In this document: positions 27,807 to 37,225 of the stretch, piece after piece | Layout of the letters: the number at the start of each line of letters is the position of its first letter | Position numbering within the stretch: position 1 is the first letter of the stretch | Assembly (NCBI GenBank): GCA_038226665.1 | Contig: JBBRQI010000014.1 | Span: 14,206-78,205 of the forward strand | Origin: SZAS-103 sp038226665 | GTDB taxonomy: Bacteria; Pseudomonadota; Gammaproteobacteria; Xanthomonadales; Xanthomonadaceae | Length of the DNA: 64,000 nt | Direction: 5' to 3' | Position numbers and translations under genes: made by a program | The notes under the pieces: generated by a model | Database searches by the model: none | What the model was told of the DNA's origin: nothing | What the model saw: only the letters and a program-made list of their open reading frames with translations

Positions 27807-28562
27807 TCAACCAGCGCTCGCCGGGCTTTCCGCGTCCGTACCGCGTACACCGTTCGCATTTCCCAGCGCGCCAGAATACGGTATCCGCTGTGGTGCGACG
27901 GCACCACCGGAGATGATGAAGGTCATTGCCTGATCCACCGTCCAGTCGGTCGCGATCAGATCCTCGACCGGCACGATTTCGAGGTAGCCGCCGGTCGGGT
28001 TCGGCGTTGTCGGCACGTACACGGCGGCGAGTTCGCGGCCGGTCGCTTCGTCGCGCAAGGTGCGGGTGACGAAGCCGACTGCTTTCATGCCCGGATGCGG
28101 GAATTCGATCAGCACCACGCGCTGCCCGCCATCCGGCGGCGTCTGCATCAGGTCGAGCAATTGCCGGGCGCTGCCGTAGATGGTTTTCGCGAGCGGCACG
28201 CGGCGGATCGCGATCTCGAACCACGCGAGCGCGCGTTGCCCCGCCACGCGCCGCGCGAGCCAACCGACCGCGAGGATCAGCGCGACCGTCGCGACGATGC
28301 CGATCGCGGTCAACGCCAATGGATGCGCGATCCATGCGAGCTGGGGTGTCTCCTGCGCGATGCCGGCAAGCAAGGGCCCGACCAGCGGGCGACTGAGGTC
28401 GGACAGCAGGCCGAACACGAACTTGAACACGACCCAGGTCAACCAGATCGGCAACAAGGTCAACAAGCCGGTGACGAACAACGCGCGCATCCTGACGGCG
28501 AGTGTGCGTGTCGGAAGGGTAGATTGTGGAGCAGCGGACCGGTTTTCGAGAGGCGTCGACAT
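27807..28562 (-). CDS. DUF502 family inner-membrane protein
   Basis: 251 residues from the ATG at 28562; ATG at 28490 (MRALFVTGLLTLLPIWLTW) is the alternative. Two TM helices (ALFVTGLLTLLPIWLTWVVF; LALTAIGIVATVALILAVGW), then the DUF502 hallmarks VPLAKTIYGSARQLLD and VYVPTTPNPTGGYLEIVP. Function unknown. The start lies 1 nt after the kinase C stop (TGA-T-ATG), so it is probably translated from the kinase message. Confidence 0.88.
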   Translation of the reverse strand: MSTPLENRSAAPQSTLPTRTLAVRMRALFVTGLLTLLPIWLTWVVFKFVFGLLSDLSRPLVGPLLAGIAQETPQLAWIAHPLALTAIGIVATVALILAVGWLARRVAGQRALAWFEIAIRRVPLAKTIYGSARQLLDLMQTPPDGGQRVVLIEFPHPGMKAVGFVTRTLRDEATGRELAAVYVPTTPNPTGGYLEIVPVEDLIATDWTVDQAMTFIISGGAVAPQRIPYSGALGNANGVRGTDAESPASAG

Positions 28563-28563
28563 A

Positions 28564-30906
28564 TCAGTGATGCGCGTCCAGCACGCGCACGACGCGGAAG
28601 CCGACATCGTCGAAACCCTGGGCAGCCGCGCGTCCCGTAGGTGCGTCCGCGCCGTGTTCGCGCCAGCCACGTCCGGCGACCAGATGGTTCTGGCAACCGG
28701 TGCCGCAATTCTGCAGCCATTCGGCGTAGTCGCCGCCGAGCGTGCCAGGGCCAGCAGCCGGCACCGCGCCCTTCGCCGCAGGCGGATGCCAATCAGTGGA
28801 ACCCGGCAAGCGATAACGCTGACCTTTCTGCGCGCTCAGCCATTGCGCGTACGCATTCGCATCGTTCCAGCTCACGCAGACGACAGGATGCTCGCTGGTT
28901 TGCGCGAACCCGGGCTCGCTCCAGTTCTTCCGCGTCGTGGCTTTCGGGTCGCCGCATGCGGAGGCCGGGCGCCGCGTCGCGTTGACGAATTGCGCGTACT
29001 CGTGGCGGGTGACCTCGGTGCGCGCCATCGCCGCGAGTTCCTTCGCCTTCGGCGCGACCGGCAACACCATGAAACCGGGTCCGGCATTCGCTGCGGCGCT
29101 GGCCATCGCTGCCGCACTGGCAGTGGCCATGGCGCTGGCTTTCTGCTGTGCGGATGCGAGCGACTTCGCGTAGACATCGGAAAGGTCGAGTTGTTTCGCC
29201 AGCGCTTCGCTGCGCTTGAGCGCGGCGGTGTCGGTTGCATCCGATTCGATCTGCACGCGCTTGCCGATGGCGGTGGCGGCGTTGGCATGCAGCGCGCGCC
29301 ACGCCGGAATCGCGCGTCCGATCGTCGCGTCCGCAAGCTGCTGCGCTTTCTGCTGCAGGTCGAGCACGCGTTGGTCCTTGTGCTGGCCGATCGCGAGCGC
29401 CTGCTGCACGGAGATCGCCTTGAGCACATCTCCAGCGAGCGCCCGCGTATCCGGCATCGCGGGCGACAGCTTCCATGCCATGCGTGTGAGATCGACTGCG
29501 TTGTCGTCGGCAGGCGTCGTGAGGTTTGCATGCGCGAGTGCGTCGCGCGCTGCGCCGAGCACGGCTGCCTCAGGTGTGATGGATGCTGGCGGAATGGATG
29601 CAGGTGCAGGGGCTGTTTCCGACGCGACCGCAGTGTTCGGCGGCATCGCAGTGGACGTTTTCGCTCCGTCGACTGCGGATGTCGGGGGCAACACGGATGC
29701 CAAGGGCGGCGCGGCTTGCGCCAAGGGTTTTGCCGATACGTTCGTCATTGCGGTTGCAACAGGCTTTGCGGATATTGCAACTGGAGTTGCAGCAGCGGGC
29801 GCAGCGTCCATTGATGCGGTGTTTGCAGGAGTGGAGTTGATTGGCGCATCCGGCGTGGCGATCGGTCGCGCTTGCATGGAACCAGCCGAAGGACCGATCG
29901 CGGCCAACTGGTTGCGCGTCGAATACAGGCCGAACGCGACCAGCAGCGCGCCGATGAGCGCAAGCGTGCTCGGACGTTTCCAGAATTGCACGGTCACCGT
30001 GTAATCGATGCGGCGCAACATCCGTCCGCTGATATGGTTGCCGGTGCGCCGATCCACCCGGTCCAGCATGTACAGCATCTGCTGTGCATCGCGATAGCGC
30101 TGTTGCGGCGCCTTGGCCATCGCGCGATCGATGAAGGCCTGCCAGTGGCGCTTTTCCGGCGGCAATCGCGGAACCGGATTCTGCACGTGCATCAAGGCGA
30201 GGGTGAGCGCATCGGGCGAGCGGAATGGCAGCTTGCCGGTCAGCAATTCGTAGGCCATCACGCCGACGCTGTACAGATCGGCGCGGCCATCGACCACATC
30301 TCCGCGCGCCTGTTCCGGCGCCATGTAACCGGAACTGCCGACCGCGAGCCCGGCGGTGGTGATGCGGCTGGTATCGCGTTTGGACAGGGCGATGCCGAAG
30401 TCGGTGAGCAACGGGCGATCGGCAGCGTCGAACAGGACGTTTTCCTGCTTCACGTCGCGATGGACGATGCCTCGCGCATGCGCGTAGTCGAGCGCCGACA
30501 GCAACGTGCGCAGCACTTCCACGATGCGCTGCTCGTTGTGGCGCAGGTCGCGCTGCGCGAGGTCGCCGTTCGCGAGGTACGGCATGATGTAGTACATGCG
30601 CCCATCGGCGGTTCGGCCGACTTCGTAGATGTTGACGATGCTCGGATGGGTGAGCTTGGCGATCGTGCGCGCTTCGTTCTCGAAGCGTTGCATGCTGGTT
30701 TCGTCGGCCAGCGCCTCGCGTTCCATGACCTTGATGCTGACCGGGCGATCCAGCGATTCCTGCGTCGCCAGGTACACGGTCGCCATCCCGCCCTGACCAA
30801 GCCGTTTCTGGAAACGGTAGCCGGGAATGCGTGGAAATTGCTCCGCCTCCCCGGTATCAGACCCGTTGGCGGCATGTGGTTGGAACGGGCTGACGGGTCT
30901 CTGCAT
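28564..30906 (-). CDS. Ser/Thr protein kinase C, TM, FGE/SUMF1-like C-terminal domain
   Basis: 780 residues from the ATG at 30906 (MQRPVSPFQPHAAN), chosen because kinase B starts at the homologous ATG; the upstream in-frame ATG at 30921 is also possible. Hanks kinase domain about 30-295: G-loop GQGGMATVY, Lys59, HRDVKQEN (Asp151), DFG and APEQARGD. The TM helix follows RPSTLALIGALLVAFGLYS. A long Ala/Pro-rich and helical linker leads to a formylglycine-generating-enzyme-like domain (EVTRHEYAQFVNAT, VVCVSWNDANAYAQWL, DVGFRVVRVL). Cytosolic kinase, extracytoplasmic FGE-like sensor; substrates unknown. Third of three tandem paralogues. Confidence 0.9.
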   Translation of the reverse strand: MQRPVSPFQPHAANGSDTGEAEQFPRIPGYRFQKRLGQGGMATVYLATQESLDRPVSIKVMEREALADETSMQRFENEARTIAKLTHPSIVNIYEVGRTADGRMYYIMPYLANGDLAQRDLRHNEQRIVEVLRTLLSALDYAHARGIVHRDVKQENVLFDAADRPLLTDFGIALSKRDTSRITTAGLAVGSSGYMAPEQARGDVVDGRADLYSVGVMAYELLTGKLPFRSPDALTLALMHVQNPVPRLPPEKRHWQAFIDRAMAKAPQQRYRDAQQMLYMLDRVDRRTGNHISGRMLRRIDYTVTVQFWKRPSTLALIGALLVAFGLYSTRNQLAAIGPSAGSMQARPIATPDAPINSTPANTASMDAAPAAATPVAISAKPVATAMTNVSAKPLAQAAPPLASVLPPTSAVDGAKTSTAMPPNTAVASETAPAPASIPPASITPEAAVLGAARDALAHANLTTPADDNAVDLTRMAWKLSPAMPDTRALAGDVLKAISVQQALAIGQHKDQRVLDLQQKAQQLADATIGRAIPAWRALHANAATAIGKRVQIESDATDTAALKRSEALAKQLDLSDVYAKSLASAQQKASAMATASAAAMASAAANAGPGFMVLPVAPKAKELAAMARTEVTRHEYAQFVNATRRPASACGDPKATTRKNWSEPGFAQTSEHPVVCVSWNDANAYAQWLSAQKGQRYRLPGSTDWHPPAAKGAVPAAGPGTLGGDYAEWLQNCGTGCQNHLVAGRGWREHGADAPTGRAAAQGFDDVGFRVVRVLDAHH

Positions 30907-31008
30907 GATCTCGGCGTGCATCTGCGGCATTGTCGTGGCTGGGGATGCAGCATACGGCAGGCCAAGCCTGCCCGGTAGCACGCGCCTTTGCGGTTTAATG
31001 CGCGGGAT
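30907..31008 (-). repeat. duplicated leader of kinase C
   Basis: About 100 bp closely matching 32296-32398 upstream of kinase B. It includes a perfect 7-bp inverted repeat GGCAGGC-CAA-GCCTGCC at 30956-30972. Beyond it, the sequence becomes the 3' end of kinase B. Confidence 0.75.
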
Positions 31009-31014
31009 GGGGCG

Positions 31015-32295
31015 CTACGGATGCCTGATGCGTTGCCACATGCGCCGGATGAACCCGGGCTTTGATTGCTGTGGACGGCGTGCCGCCGTGGATCGTTTTT
31101 TCCTGGCGTGCGTCACGGGTTGTTTCGGCTTCACCTGCGTGGGCGAAGCATCCGATAGCGTGGAAGCAGATTGGATGGCGGGCGATGCGAATGCAGGAGG
31201 AGCGGGAATGTTCGCGGGTGCTGGTGCGCTTGCCGGCACTTTCGGAGCCGCCACCAATGGTTTTTCGGGTGCCCTCGAGCCACCGATGGACGGCAGATGG
31301 TCGCGTTCCGCATACAGCACCGTCGCCAGCAACAATGCACCGCCTGCCGCGAGCACGCGCGGAGTCATCCATGCTTTTCCTGTCACCGTGCGATCGAAAC
31401 TGCGCAGCACGCGACCGGACAGATGTGTGCCGCTGCGGCGACCGATGCGGTCAAGCGCATCCAGCATTTGTTTGGCGCTGGCATGACGCTGGTCGCGCGA
31501 CTTCGTCATTGCGCGATCAATGAAACCCTGCCAGTGGCTCTTCGCTGCCGGCAGGCGCGGAACCGGATCCTGTGCATGCATCAACGCCATCGCGAGCGCG
31601 TCGTTCGATTGGTATGGGAGTTCGCCGGTCAGCAATTCACAGGCGAGCACGCCCACGCTGTACAGATCCGCGCGCGCATCGACGACATCGCCGCGCGCCT
31701 GTTCGGGCGCCATGTAGCCCGAACTGCCGACTGCGAGCCCGGCAGTGGTGATGCGCACCGTGTCCGATTTCGACAAGGCGATGCCGAAGTCGGTGAGCAA
31801 CGGCCGGTTGTCGGCATCGAACAACACATTTTCCGGCTTGACGTCGCGATGCACGATGCCGCGCACGTGCGCGTAATCCAGCGCCGACAGCAGGCTGCGC
31901 AGCACATCGACGATGCGCGCCTCATCGTTGCGCAGGTCGCGCTGCGACAGGTCGCCGTTCGCGAGGTACGGCATGATGTAGTACATGCGCCCATCGGCGG
32001 TGCGGCCGACTTCGTGGATGCCGACAATGCCCGGATGCGAGAGCCTGGCGATCGTGCGCGCCTCGTTTTCGAAGCGCTGCATGCTGACCTCGTCCTGCAA
32101 CGCCTCGCGCTCCATTACCTTGATGCTGACCGGGCGATCCAGCGATTCCTGCGTCGCCAGGTACACGGTCGCCATGCCGCCCCGGCCGAGTTTCTTCAGG
32201 ACGCGATACCCGGGAATGGCTGGAAATTGCGCAGCCTCCCCGGTATGACGCGCGTTGGCGGCATGTGGTTCGAACGGGCCGACAGGTATCTGCAT
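31015..32295 (-). CDS. Ser/Thr protein kinase B, TM, short basic tail
   Basis: 426 residues, start MQIPVGPFEPHAANARHTGE. The kinase domain is intact: GRGGMATVY at 38-46, Lys59, HRD at 149-151 with DVKPEN, DFG at 169-171 and APEQARGD. TM helix at about 305-322 (VLAAGGALLLATVLYAE). Unlike A and C, the part after the TM is only about 100 residues, Pro/Ala-rich then strongly basic (KPGFIRRMWQRIRHP), with no FGE-like domain. It is either a truncated duplicate or a kinase specialised without the sensor. Very close in sequence to C across the kinase domain. Confidence 0.9.
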   Translation of the reverse strand: MQIPVGPFEPHAANARHTGEAAQFPAIPGYRVLKKLGRGGMATVYLATQESLDRPVSIKVMEREALQDEVSMQRFENEARTIARLSHPGIVGIHEVGRTADGRMYYIMPYLANGDLSQRDLRNDEARIVDVLRSLLSALDYAHVRGIVHRDVKPENVLFDADNRPLLTDFGIALSKSDTVRITTAGLAVGSSGYMAPEQARGDVVDARADLYSVGVLACELLTGELPYQSNDALAMALMHAQDPVPRLPAAKSHWQGFIDRAMTKSRDQRHASAKQMLDALDRIGRRSGTHLSGRVLRSFDRTVTGKAWMTPRVLAAGGALLLATVLYAERDHLPSIGGSRAPEKPLVAAPKVPASAPAPANIPAPPAFASPAIQSASTLSDASPTQVKPKQPVTHARKKRSTAARRPQQSKPGFIRRMWQRIRHP

Positions 32296-32398
32296 GATCT
32301 CGGCGTGCGTTCTGCGGCATGGTCGTGGCTGGCAATTGCAGCATACGGCAGGCCGCGGCTGCCCGGAAGCACGCGCCTTTGCGGTTCATTTTGCGGTA
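32296..32398 (-). repeat. duplicated leader of kinase B
   Basis: Counterpart of 30907-31008, with the GGCAG...CTGCC inverted repeat at 32347-32363 less perfect here. A 1-nt insertion puts its upstream ATG out of frame, so only the MQIPVG start is shared between B and C. Confidence 0.75.
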
Positions 32399-32541
32399 TG
32401 GATTCATCAATGTATTTCCGGCAACCGTGCGATCGAAACTGCGCAGCACGCGACCGGACAGATGCGTGCCGCTGCAGCGATCGAACGCATTGAGCATTTG
32501 TTTCGCGTTGCCATGACGCGCGATTGTCCGCGATTTTCGCA
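32396..32541 (-). pseudogene. decayed Ser/Thr kinase fragment
   Basis: About 48 codons read GNAKQMLNAFDRCSGTHLSG then RVLRSFDRTVAGN, homologous to the kinase-domain end of kinase B (SAKQMLDALDRIGRRSGTHLSG). No start, no catalytic core and no TM remain. It sits between the kinase A stop and the kinase B leader, as expected after unequal crossing-over in a tandem array. Confidence 0.75.
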
Positions 32542-32543
32542 GA

Positions 32544-35012
32544 TCAACGCCGTGTGCGACGCCAGCGGGGGCGGACCGATGGTTGCGGTTGCAGTGGGGG
32601 TTCGGTGGTCGCGGCTGAGGCCGCGTCGACGGCCGCGTTCTTCTGTGCCAGCACCTGCACGATTCGGAAACCGATGTCTGCAAAGCCGCGGTCGGCCGCG
32701 CGACCGAACGCCGCGGGATCGGTGCCGCGGTCACGCCACGAGCCGCCTGTCACCCGATGCCGCTGGCAACCGAAGGCGCAGTCCTGCAACCATTCGGACA
32801 CATTGCCTACGGTCAGCCCCAATGCATTCGGCATCCCCGCTGCGGTCGCCATGCGCCACTCGCCAAACGAGGACAGCCGATAGCGCTGGCCGCTGCGCTG
32901 GCCAAACCACTGCGCGTACGCGCTGGCATCGTCCCAACTGACGCAGACCACTGGATCATTGCTGTTTTGCGCGAAACCCGCATTGCTCCAGTTCTTGTTT
33001 TCCGCGCGTCCGAGACCAAGGGCTTTCTGGTTCGAGCAATCCGCAGCTGCGCGATGGGTTGCATTGACGAAGATGCCATATTCGCGACGGGTGACGGCAT
33101 TGCGCTGGATCGCCGCCGCCGGATAGCCGCCGATCGGGCCATGCAGGAACACGAATGCCGGATTGACGGTTACAGAATCGCTGGTCGCTGCCGGTTTGAC
33201 GACGCCAAAGCCAACTTGTTGGTCCGGGACTGCTGCAGCGTGGATACCGTTCGGCCGATTGAACGGATTGGCTGCGGCTGCAACGGTGGGATTGGCCTGT
33301 GCGATGGCCTGGTTGGCCGGCGTTGCGCTACGCGCGGCGATAGGCAGCATGTCCGGGGGCATTTCGAGCTGTTTTGCGAGATTCGTGGTGCGCGCCAATG
33401 CGGCGGCGTCCGATGCATTCGATTCCTTTTGCGCGCGAGCAACAAATACAGCCCATGCACCGCTTCGAAACGTACGCCACACCGATGCGGACTGGCCGAT
33501 GGTCGCGTTGGCGAGCAGTTCGGCTTTCTGCTGGTAATCCACAACGCGCCGATCATTGTGCTGGCTGATGGCGAGTCTTTGTTGTTCGAATAACGCCTTC
33601 AGCACATCACCGACCAGCTTGCTGGTATCGGCGGTGTTGGGCGCCAATTCCCACGCCGCCAGGCTCATGTCCACCGCGTTCTTGCCCGGCGGTGCAATCA
33701 GGTTGCGATGGTCGAGCGCTTCGCGTGCAGCGCGCAGCGCCACGGCGGCGGCCGTCGATTCCGGTGCCGCCGCTTTTGCGGATGCCGACACGGCCGCGAG
33801 GGACGTCGCGCGTGCTGTGTTGGGCGTCACGGTCGGCATGTTCGCAACCGCAGCATTCCCGGCTACGACAGACTGCGTGGATGCCGGCGTCGCTGCGAGC
33901 GAATGCGTTTGCAACGATTCCTTGGAGCCCGGCGACAGCCGTTGGTGCGCCGTGTACAGCGCGGCCGCCAACAGCAACACCGCGCCCAGCGCCCACACGC
34001 GTGGGCGTTTCCAGCCGCTACCTGCGATGGTGCGGTCGAAGGTTCGCAACACACGCCCGGACAGATGATTGCCGCTGCGGCGACCGATCCGATCCAGCGC
34101 CTCCAGCATCTGCCCGGCGTTCGCGAAACGTTGCTCGGGCGACTTCGCCATTGCGCGATCGATGAAACCTTGCCAGTGGCGTTTCGCGGGCGGCAATTGC
34201 GGGATCGATTTTTGCGCGTGCATCAACGCAAGCGCGAATGCGTCGGATGAATAATAAGGCAATGCGCCGGTCAGCAATTCGTAAGCGAGCACGCCGACGC
34301 TGTACAAATCGGCGCGGCCGTCGACCGCATCGCCACGCGCCTGTTCCGGCGCCATGTAGCCCGAGCTACCGACCGCCAGGCCGGCGGTAGTCACGCGTAC
34401 GGTGTCCGTCTTCGACAGCGCGATGCCGAAGTCGGCCAGCAGCGGCCGGTTGTCGGCGTCGAACAGGATGTTTTCGCGTTTGACGTCGCGGTGCACGATG
34501 TCGCGCGCATGCGCATAATTCAATGCAGACAGCAGTGTGCGCAGCAAATCGACGATACGCGCTTCGTCCTTGTCCAGGTCGCGTTGCGCCAGATCGCCGT
34601 TCGGCAGAAACGGCATGCTGTAGTACAGCCGGCCGTCGAGCGTGCGGCCCACTTCGTGGATGCTCACGATGCTCGGATGGGACAGTTTGGCGACGGTGCG
34701 CGCCTCGTTTTCGAAACGCTGTTTGCTGGTTTCGTCCAGCAGTGCATCGCGTTCCATCACCTTGATGCTGACCGGACGATCGAGCGATTCCTGGGTCGCG
34801 AGGTACACAGTCGCCATGCCGCCCTGGCCCAGCTTGCGCAGCATCCGGTAACCCGCAATCTGCGGATACAGGCTCGCGTCGTCGGTCGCAGAGCCGGGAG
34901 ATTGCACGGCGGTCGCGTGTGGATCGGATGGGTGGGTCGGTGGCTGCACGGGATGGATCGCCGGATCGATTCCTGTAGTGAGCGCGGCCTGCGCTGCGCG
35001 TGTCAGCAGCAT
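32544..35012 (-). CDS. Ser/Thr protein kinase A, TM, FGE/SUMF1-like C-terminal domain
   Basis: 822 residues from the ATG at 35012; a TTG at 35108 would overlap the cnoX stop. Kinase domain: GQGGMATVY at 62-70, Lys84, HRD at 175-177 (DVKREN), DFG at 194-196. TM helix at about 338-355 (VWALGAVLLLAAALYTA). A long linker leads to an FGE-like domain at about 635-795 (AVTRREYGIFVNAT, VVCVSWDDASAYAQWF, DIGFRIVQVL). The sulfatase-activating cysteines of true FGE are not evident, so a binding/sensor role is likely. Most diverged of the three. It follows cnoX by 92 bp on the same strand. Confidence 0.9.
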   Translation of the reverse strand: MLLTRAAQAALTTGIDPAIHPVQPPTHPSDPHATAVQSPGSATDDASLYPQIAGYRMLRKLGQGGMATVYLATQESLDRPVSIKVMERDALLDETSKQRFENEARTVAKLSHPSIVSIHEVGRTLDGRLYYSMPFLPNGDLAQRDLDKDEARIVDLLRTLLSALNYAHARDIVHRDVKRENILFDADNRPLLADFGIALSKTDTVRVTTAGLAVGSSGYMAPEQARGDAVDGRADLYSVGVLAYELLTGALPYYSSDAFALALMHAQKSIPQLPPAKRHWQGFIDRAMAKSPEQRFANAGQMLEALDRIGRRSGNHLSGRVLRTFDRTIAGSGWKRPRVWALGAVLLLAAALYTAHQRLSPGSKESLQTHSLAATPASTQSVVAGNAAVANMPTVTPNTARATSLAAVSASAKAAAPESTAAAVALRAAREALDHRNLIAPPGKNAVDMSLAAWELAPNTADTSKLVGDVLKALFEQQRLAISQHNDRRVVDYQQKAELLANATIGQSASVWRTFRSGAWAVFVARAQKESNASDAAALARTTNLAKQLEMPPDMLPIAARSATPANQAIAQANPTVAAAANPFNRPNGIHAAAVPDQQVGFGVVKPAATSDSVTVNPAFVFLHGPIGGYPAAAIQRNAVTRREYGIFVNATHRAAADCSNQKALGLGRAENKNWSNAGFAQNSNDPVVCVSWDDASAYAQWFGQRSGQRYRLSSFGEWRMATAAGMPNALGLTVGNVSEWLQDCAFGCQRHRVTGGSWRDRGTDPAAFGRAADRGFADIGFRIVQVLAQKNAAVDAASAATTEPPLQPQPSVRPRWRRTRR

Positions 35013-35104
35013 ACGGCACCCGGATGAAGGCCGGAAGCGACCCTGTCCCGGATGCGTCAACGCAAGGCCAACGGCGTTCGTTGACCTGCGCTGCCTGGCA
35101 AGGA

Positions 35105-35977
35105 TCAAAACAGCAGCGACGACATCCTGCGACGATAGGCGGTGACGAGATCTGCGTCCTCGATGGTGCGGAATGCGTCAATCAATGCCTGCTTCGGGAG
35201 GCCGTTCTCGAAGCCGCGATTGCGACGGAGCATTTCGAGGAATTGATCGAGGCCGGCCGCCGCATCACCTTCGATCAGGTTGTGCGCGCCGAGCAGGTGG
35301 CGCGCATGCAGGTCATCGGGATTCGCAGCAATCGCGGCTTCCAGCACGGCGCTCGGCGGCGCTTCCTTGAGCAAGGCGATGAAGCGCAGATGCGCATGCG
35401 CGCGAATCGCGCGGTCGTCGGCTGCGAGGTTTGCGGGCAGGGCGTCGATGAGTTGTTCGGCTTCATGTGCCGCGCCGGTTTTCAGCAACGCGAGTGCGAG
35501 GTCGAGTTTCAGCGCATCGTTCTCCGGCGCGGCCGCGACCGCTGCGCGCAGGCGCACGACATCGGCATGCGGATCGATGGGTGCCTCGGTTTCAGGTGGT
35601 GAGTCTTCTTCGACTTTCTCCGCGGGCTCGATGCCATGCTGCTTGAGGAATGCGCGCAACTGCGCTTCGGGCACCGCGCCCGGAAACCCATCCACGGGCT
35701 GGCCGTTCTTGACGAGGATGACGGTCGGGATCGAACGGATCTGGAACGCTGCGCCGATTTCCTGTTCCTTGTCGACATCGACCTTCGCCAGCCGGAACGC
35801 ACCGTTGTAATCGGCGGCGAGCTTTTCGAGGATCGGTCCCAGCGTCTTGCACGGCCCGCACCACGGCGCCCAGAAATCGATGAGTACCGGCACGGTCAAT
35901 GAGGCTTGCAGCACATCGGCTTCAAAGGCAGCGGTGGTGGCGTCGAAGACGTGTGGATTGGCGGCGATGTCAGTCAT
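35105..35977 (-). CDS. cnoX: thioredoxin-TPR co-chaperone CnoX/YbbN
   Basis: 290 residues from the ATG at 35977 (MTDIAANPHVFDATT). The thioredoxin domain has an intact WCGPC motif (Cys40, Cys43), unlike E. coli YbbN, which lacks the pair. The C-terminal half is TPR-like (DALKLDLALALLKTGAAHEAEQ). It holds unfolded proteins for GroEL/DnaK and protects cysteines under oxidative stress. It lies 73 bp after wspR, on the same strand, and could share transcription with wsp or the kinases. Confidence 0.9.
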   Translation of the reverse strand: MTDIAANPHVFDATTAAFEADVLQASLTVPVLIDFWAPWCGPCKTLGPILEKLAADYNGAFRLAKVDVDKEQEIGAAFQIRSIPTVILVKNGQPVDGFPGAVPEAQLRAFLKQHGIEPAEKVEEDSPPETEAPIDPHADVVRLRAAVAAAPENDALKLDLALALLKTGAAHEAEQLIDALPANLAADDRAIRAHAHLRFIALLKEAPPSAVLEAAIAANPDDLHARHLLGAHNLIEGDAAAGLDQFLEMLRRNRGFENGLPKQALIDAFRTIEDADLVTAYRRRMSSLLF

Positions 35978-36049
35978 TGCAAGCTCTAGCAAGAAGGATC
36001 AGTTGGATTTGGGTGCGGAAAACATCGATGCAAGAGGGATGCGGAATGT

Positions 36050-37225
36050 CTACATCGGGTGGTCAGGCCCATGGATTGTCAGCAGGCGCACACCGCTGCC
36101 GTCCGCATGTCGCAAGCCGTGGAAATCCAGATCCAGGTCGACGATGCGATCGATGATACTGGCGTCCGAGCCGGGGAAGACACCACAGGCGCGGTTGCGG
36201 CCTTCGAATTTGCTCAGATACATGCCGATGTCGGCAAGGTTGAGGATCTGGTCGCGGTTCAAGCGTTGCCCGGCATGTGCGGACGACCACGGTATCGGCG
36301 CGAAACCGAGCGAACAGGTCACCATCAGTGCCTGTCCTGTCGGCAACTGGATCGGGGCCGAGCCGATGGCCGCGAGCAATCGCTGCGCGAGTTCTGCGGA
36401 AACGGTTTCGCCGCGGCCTCGGCCAATGACGAGGAATTCCTCGCCGCCCCAGCGCACGGCGACATCGCTCGCGCGCAAGCTCGCGCGGATACGGCGTGCG
36501 ATTTCGATCAGCACCACGTCGCCGGCTTCATGGCCGTAGCGGTCGTTGATCAACTTGAAGTGATCCAGATCCATCAGGAAAAACGTGAATCCGTCCGGCT
36601 CCGGATCGCGTCGATGCTCGGGGCGATCCTCGGTCCGGGCCGATGGATCATGATCAAGGTGGATGTCGAGATAGCGCCGGTTGCGCAGACCGGTCAGCGC
36701 ATCGGTCAGCGACGATTCGGTCAGTTCGCGATTCATCGCCTGCAATTGTTCCTTCTGGTCCTCGATCAGGCGATTGCGTTGTTCCAGTGCAACCCGGCTT
36801 TCCAGAAGCGCCTGGAACGAGGCTTCGCGCTCGCGCGAGGACTGGCAGGAACGCGCGTGATAGCGCACCCGCGCGATCAACTCGAGCGCGCTCGGCAGTT
36901 TGACGACGTAATCGTTCGCGCCGCGCCGGAACGCCTCGACCTTGGTGGCGGGATCTTCCGCGGCCGACAGCATGACCACCGAGACGTCGGTCAGCACCGG
37001 ATGCGCGCGGATCAAACTCAGCAATTCCAGGCCGTCGAGCGGCTCCATGTTGAAATCGAGCAGCACCACGTCGGGTTGAATGCGCAATGCCGCATCCAGC
37101 GCGGTCGCCGGATCCGAATGCAGGTGCAATTCGAGTTCGGCCGCATCGGCGAGCATCCCGCGCACGGCTTCGAGGATGATCGGTTGATCGTCGATCACCA
37201 TGACCCGCAGTGATTTGGACATCAT
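36050..37225 (-). CDS. wspR: diguanylate cyclase response regulator WspR
   Basis: 391 residues. Receiver domain with phosphoacceptor Asp57 (VVLLDFNMEP), a helical linker, and a GGDEF domain with active-site GGEEF. An RxxD inhibitory site (RASD) sits five residues before GGEEF, so product inhibition is expected. It makes c-di-GMP when phosphorylated by WspE. The start overlaps the wspF stop (ATGA); an adjacent second ATG gives the same protein less one residue. Last gene of the wsp operon. Confidence 0.93.
   Translation of the reverse strand: MMSKSLRVMVIDDQPIILEAVRGMLADAAELELHLHSDPATALDAALRIQPDVVLLDFNMEPLDGLELLSLIRAHPVLTDVSVVMLSAAEDPATKVEAFRRGANDYVVKLPSALELIARVRYHARSCQSSREREASFQALLESRVALEQRNRLIEDQKEQLQAMNRELTESSLTDALTGLRNRRYLDIHLDHDPSARTEDRPEHRRDPEPDGFTFFLMDLDHFKLINDRYGHEAGDVVLIEIARRIRASLRASDVAVRWGGEEFLVIGRGRGETVSAELAQRLLAAIGSAPIQLPTGQALMVTCSLGFAPIPWSSAHAGQRLNRDQILNLADIGMYLSKFEGRNRACGVFPGSDASIIDRIVDLDLDFHGLRHADGSGVRLLTIHGPDHPM

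Noticed and set aside
30956..30972. Inverted repeat before kinase C as a terminator of kinase B
   Set aside because: No T run follows on either strand, and it lies in the upstream leader; kept only as part of the repeat.
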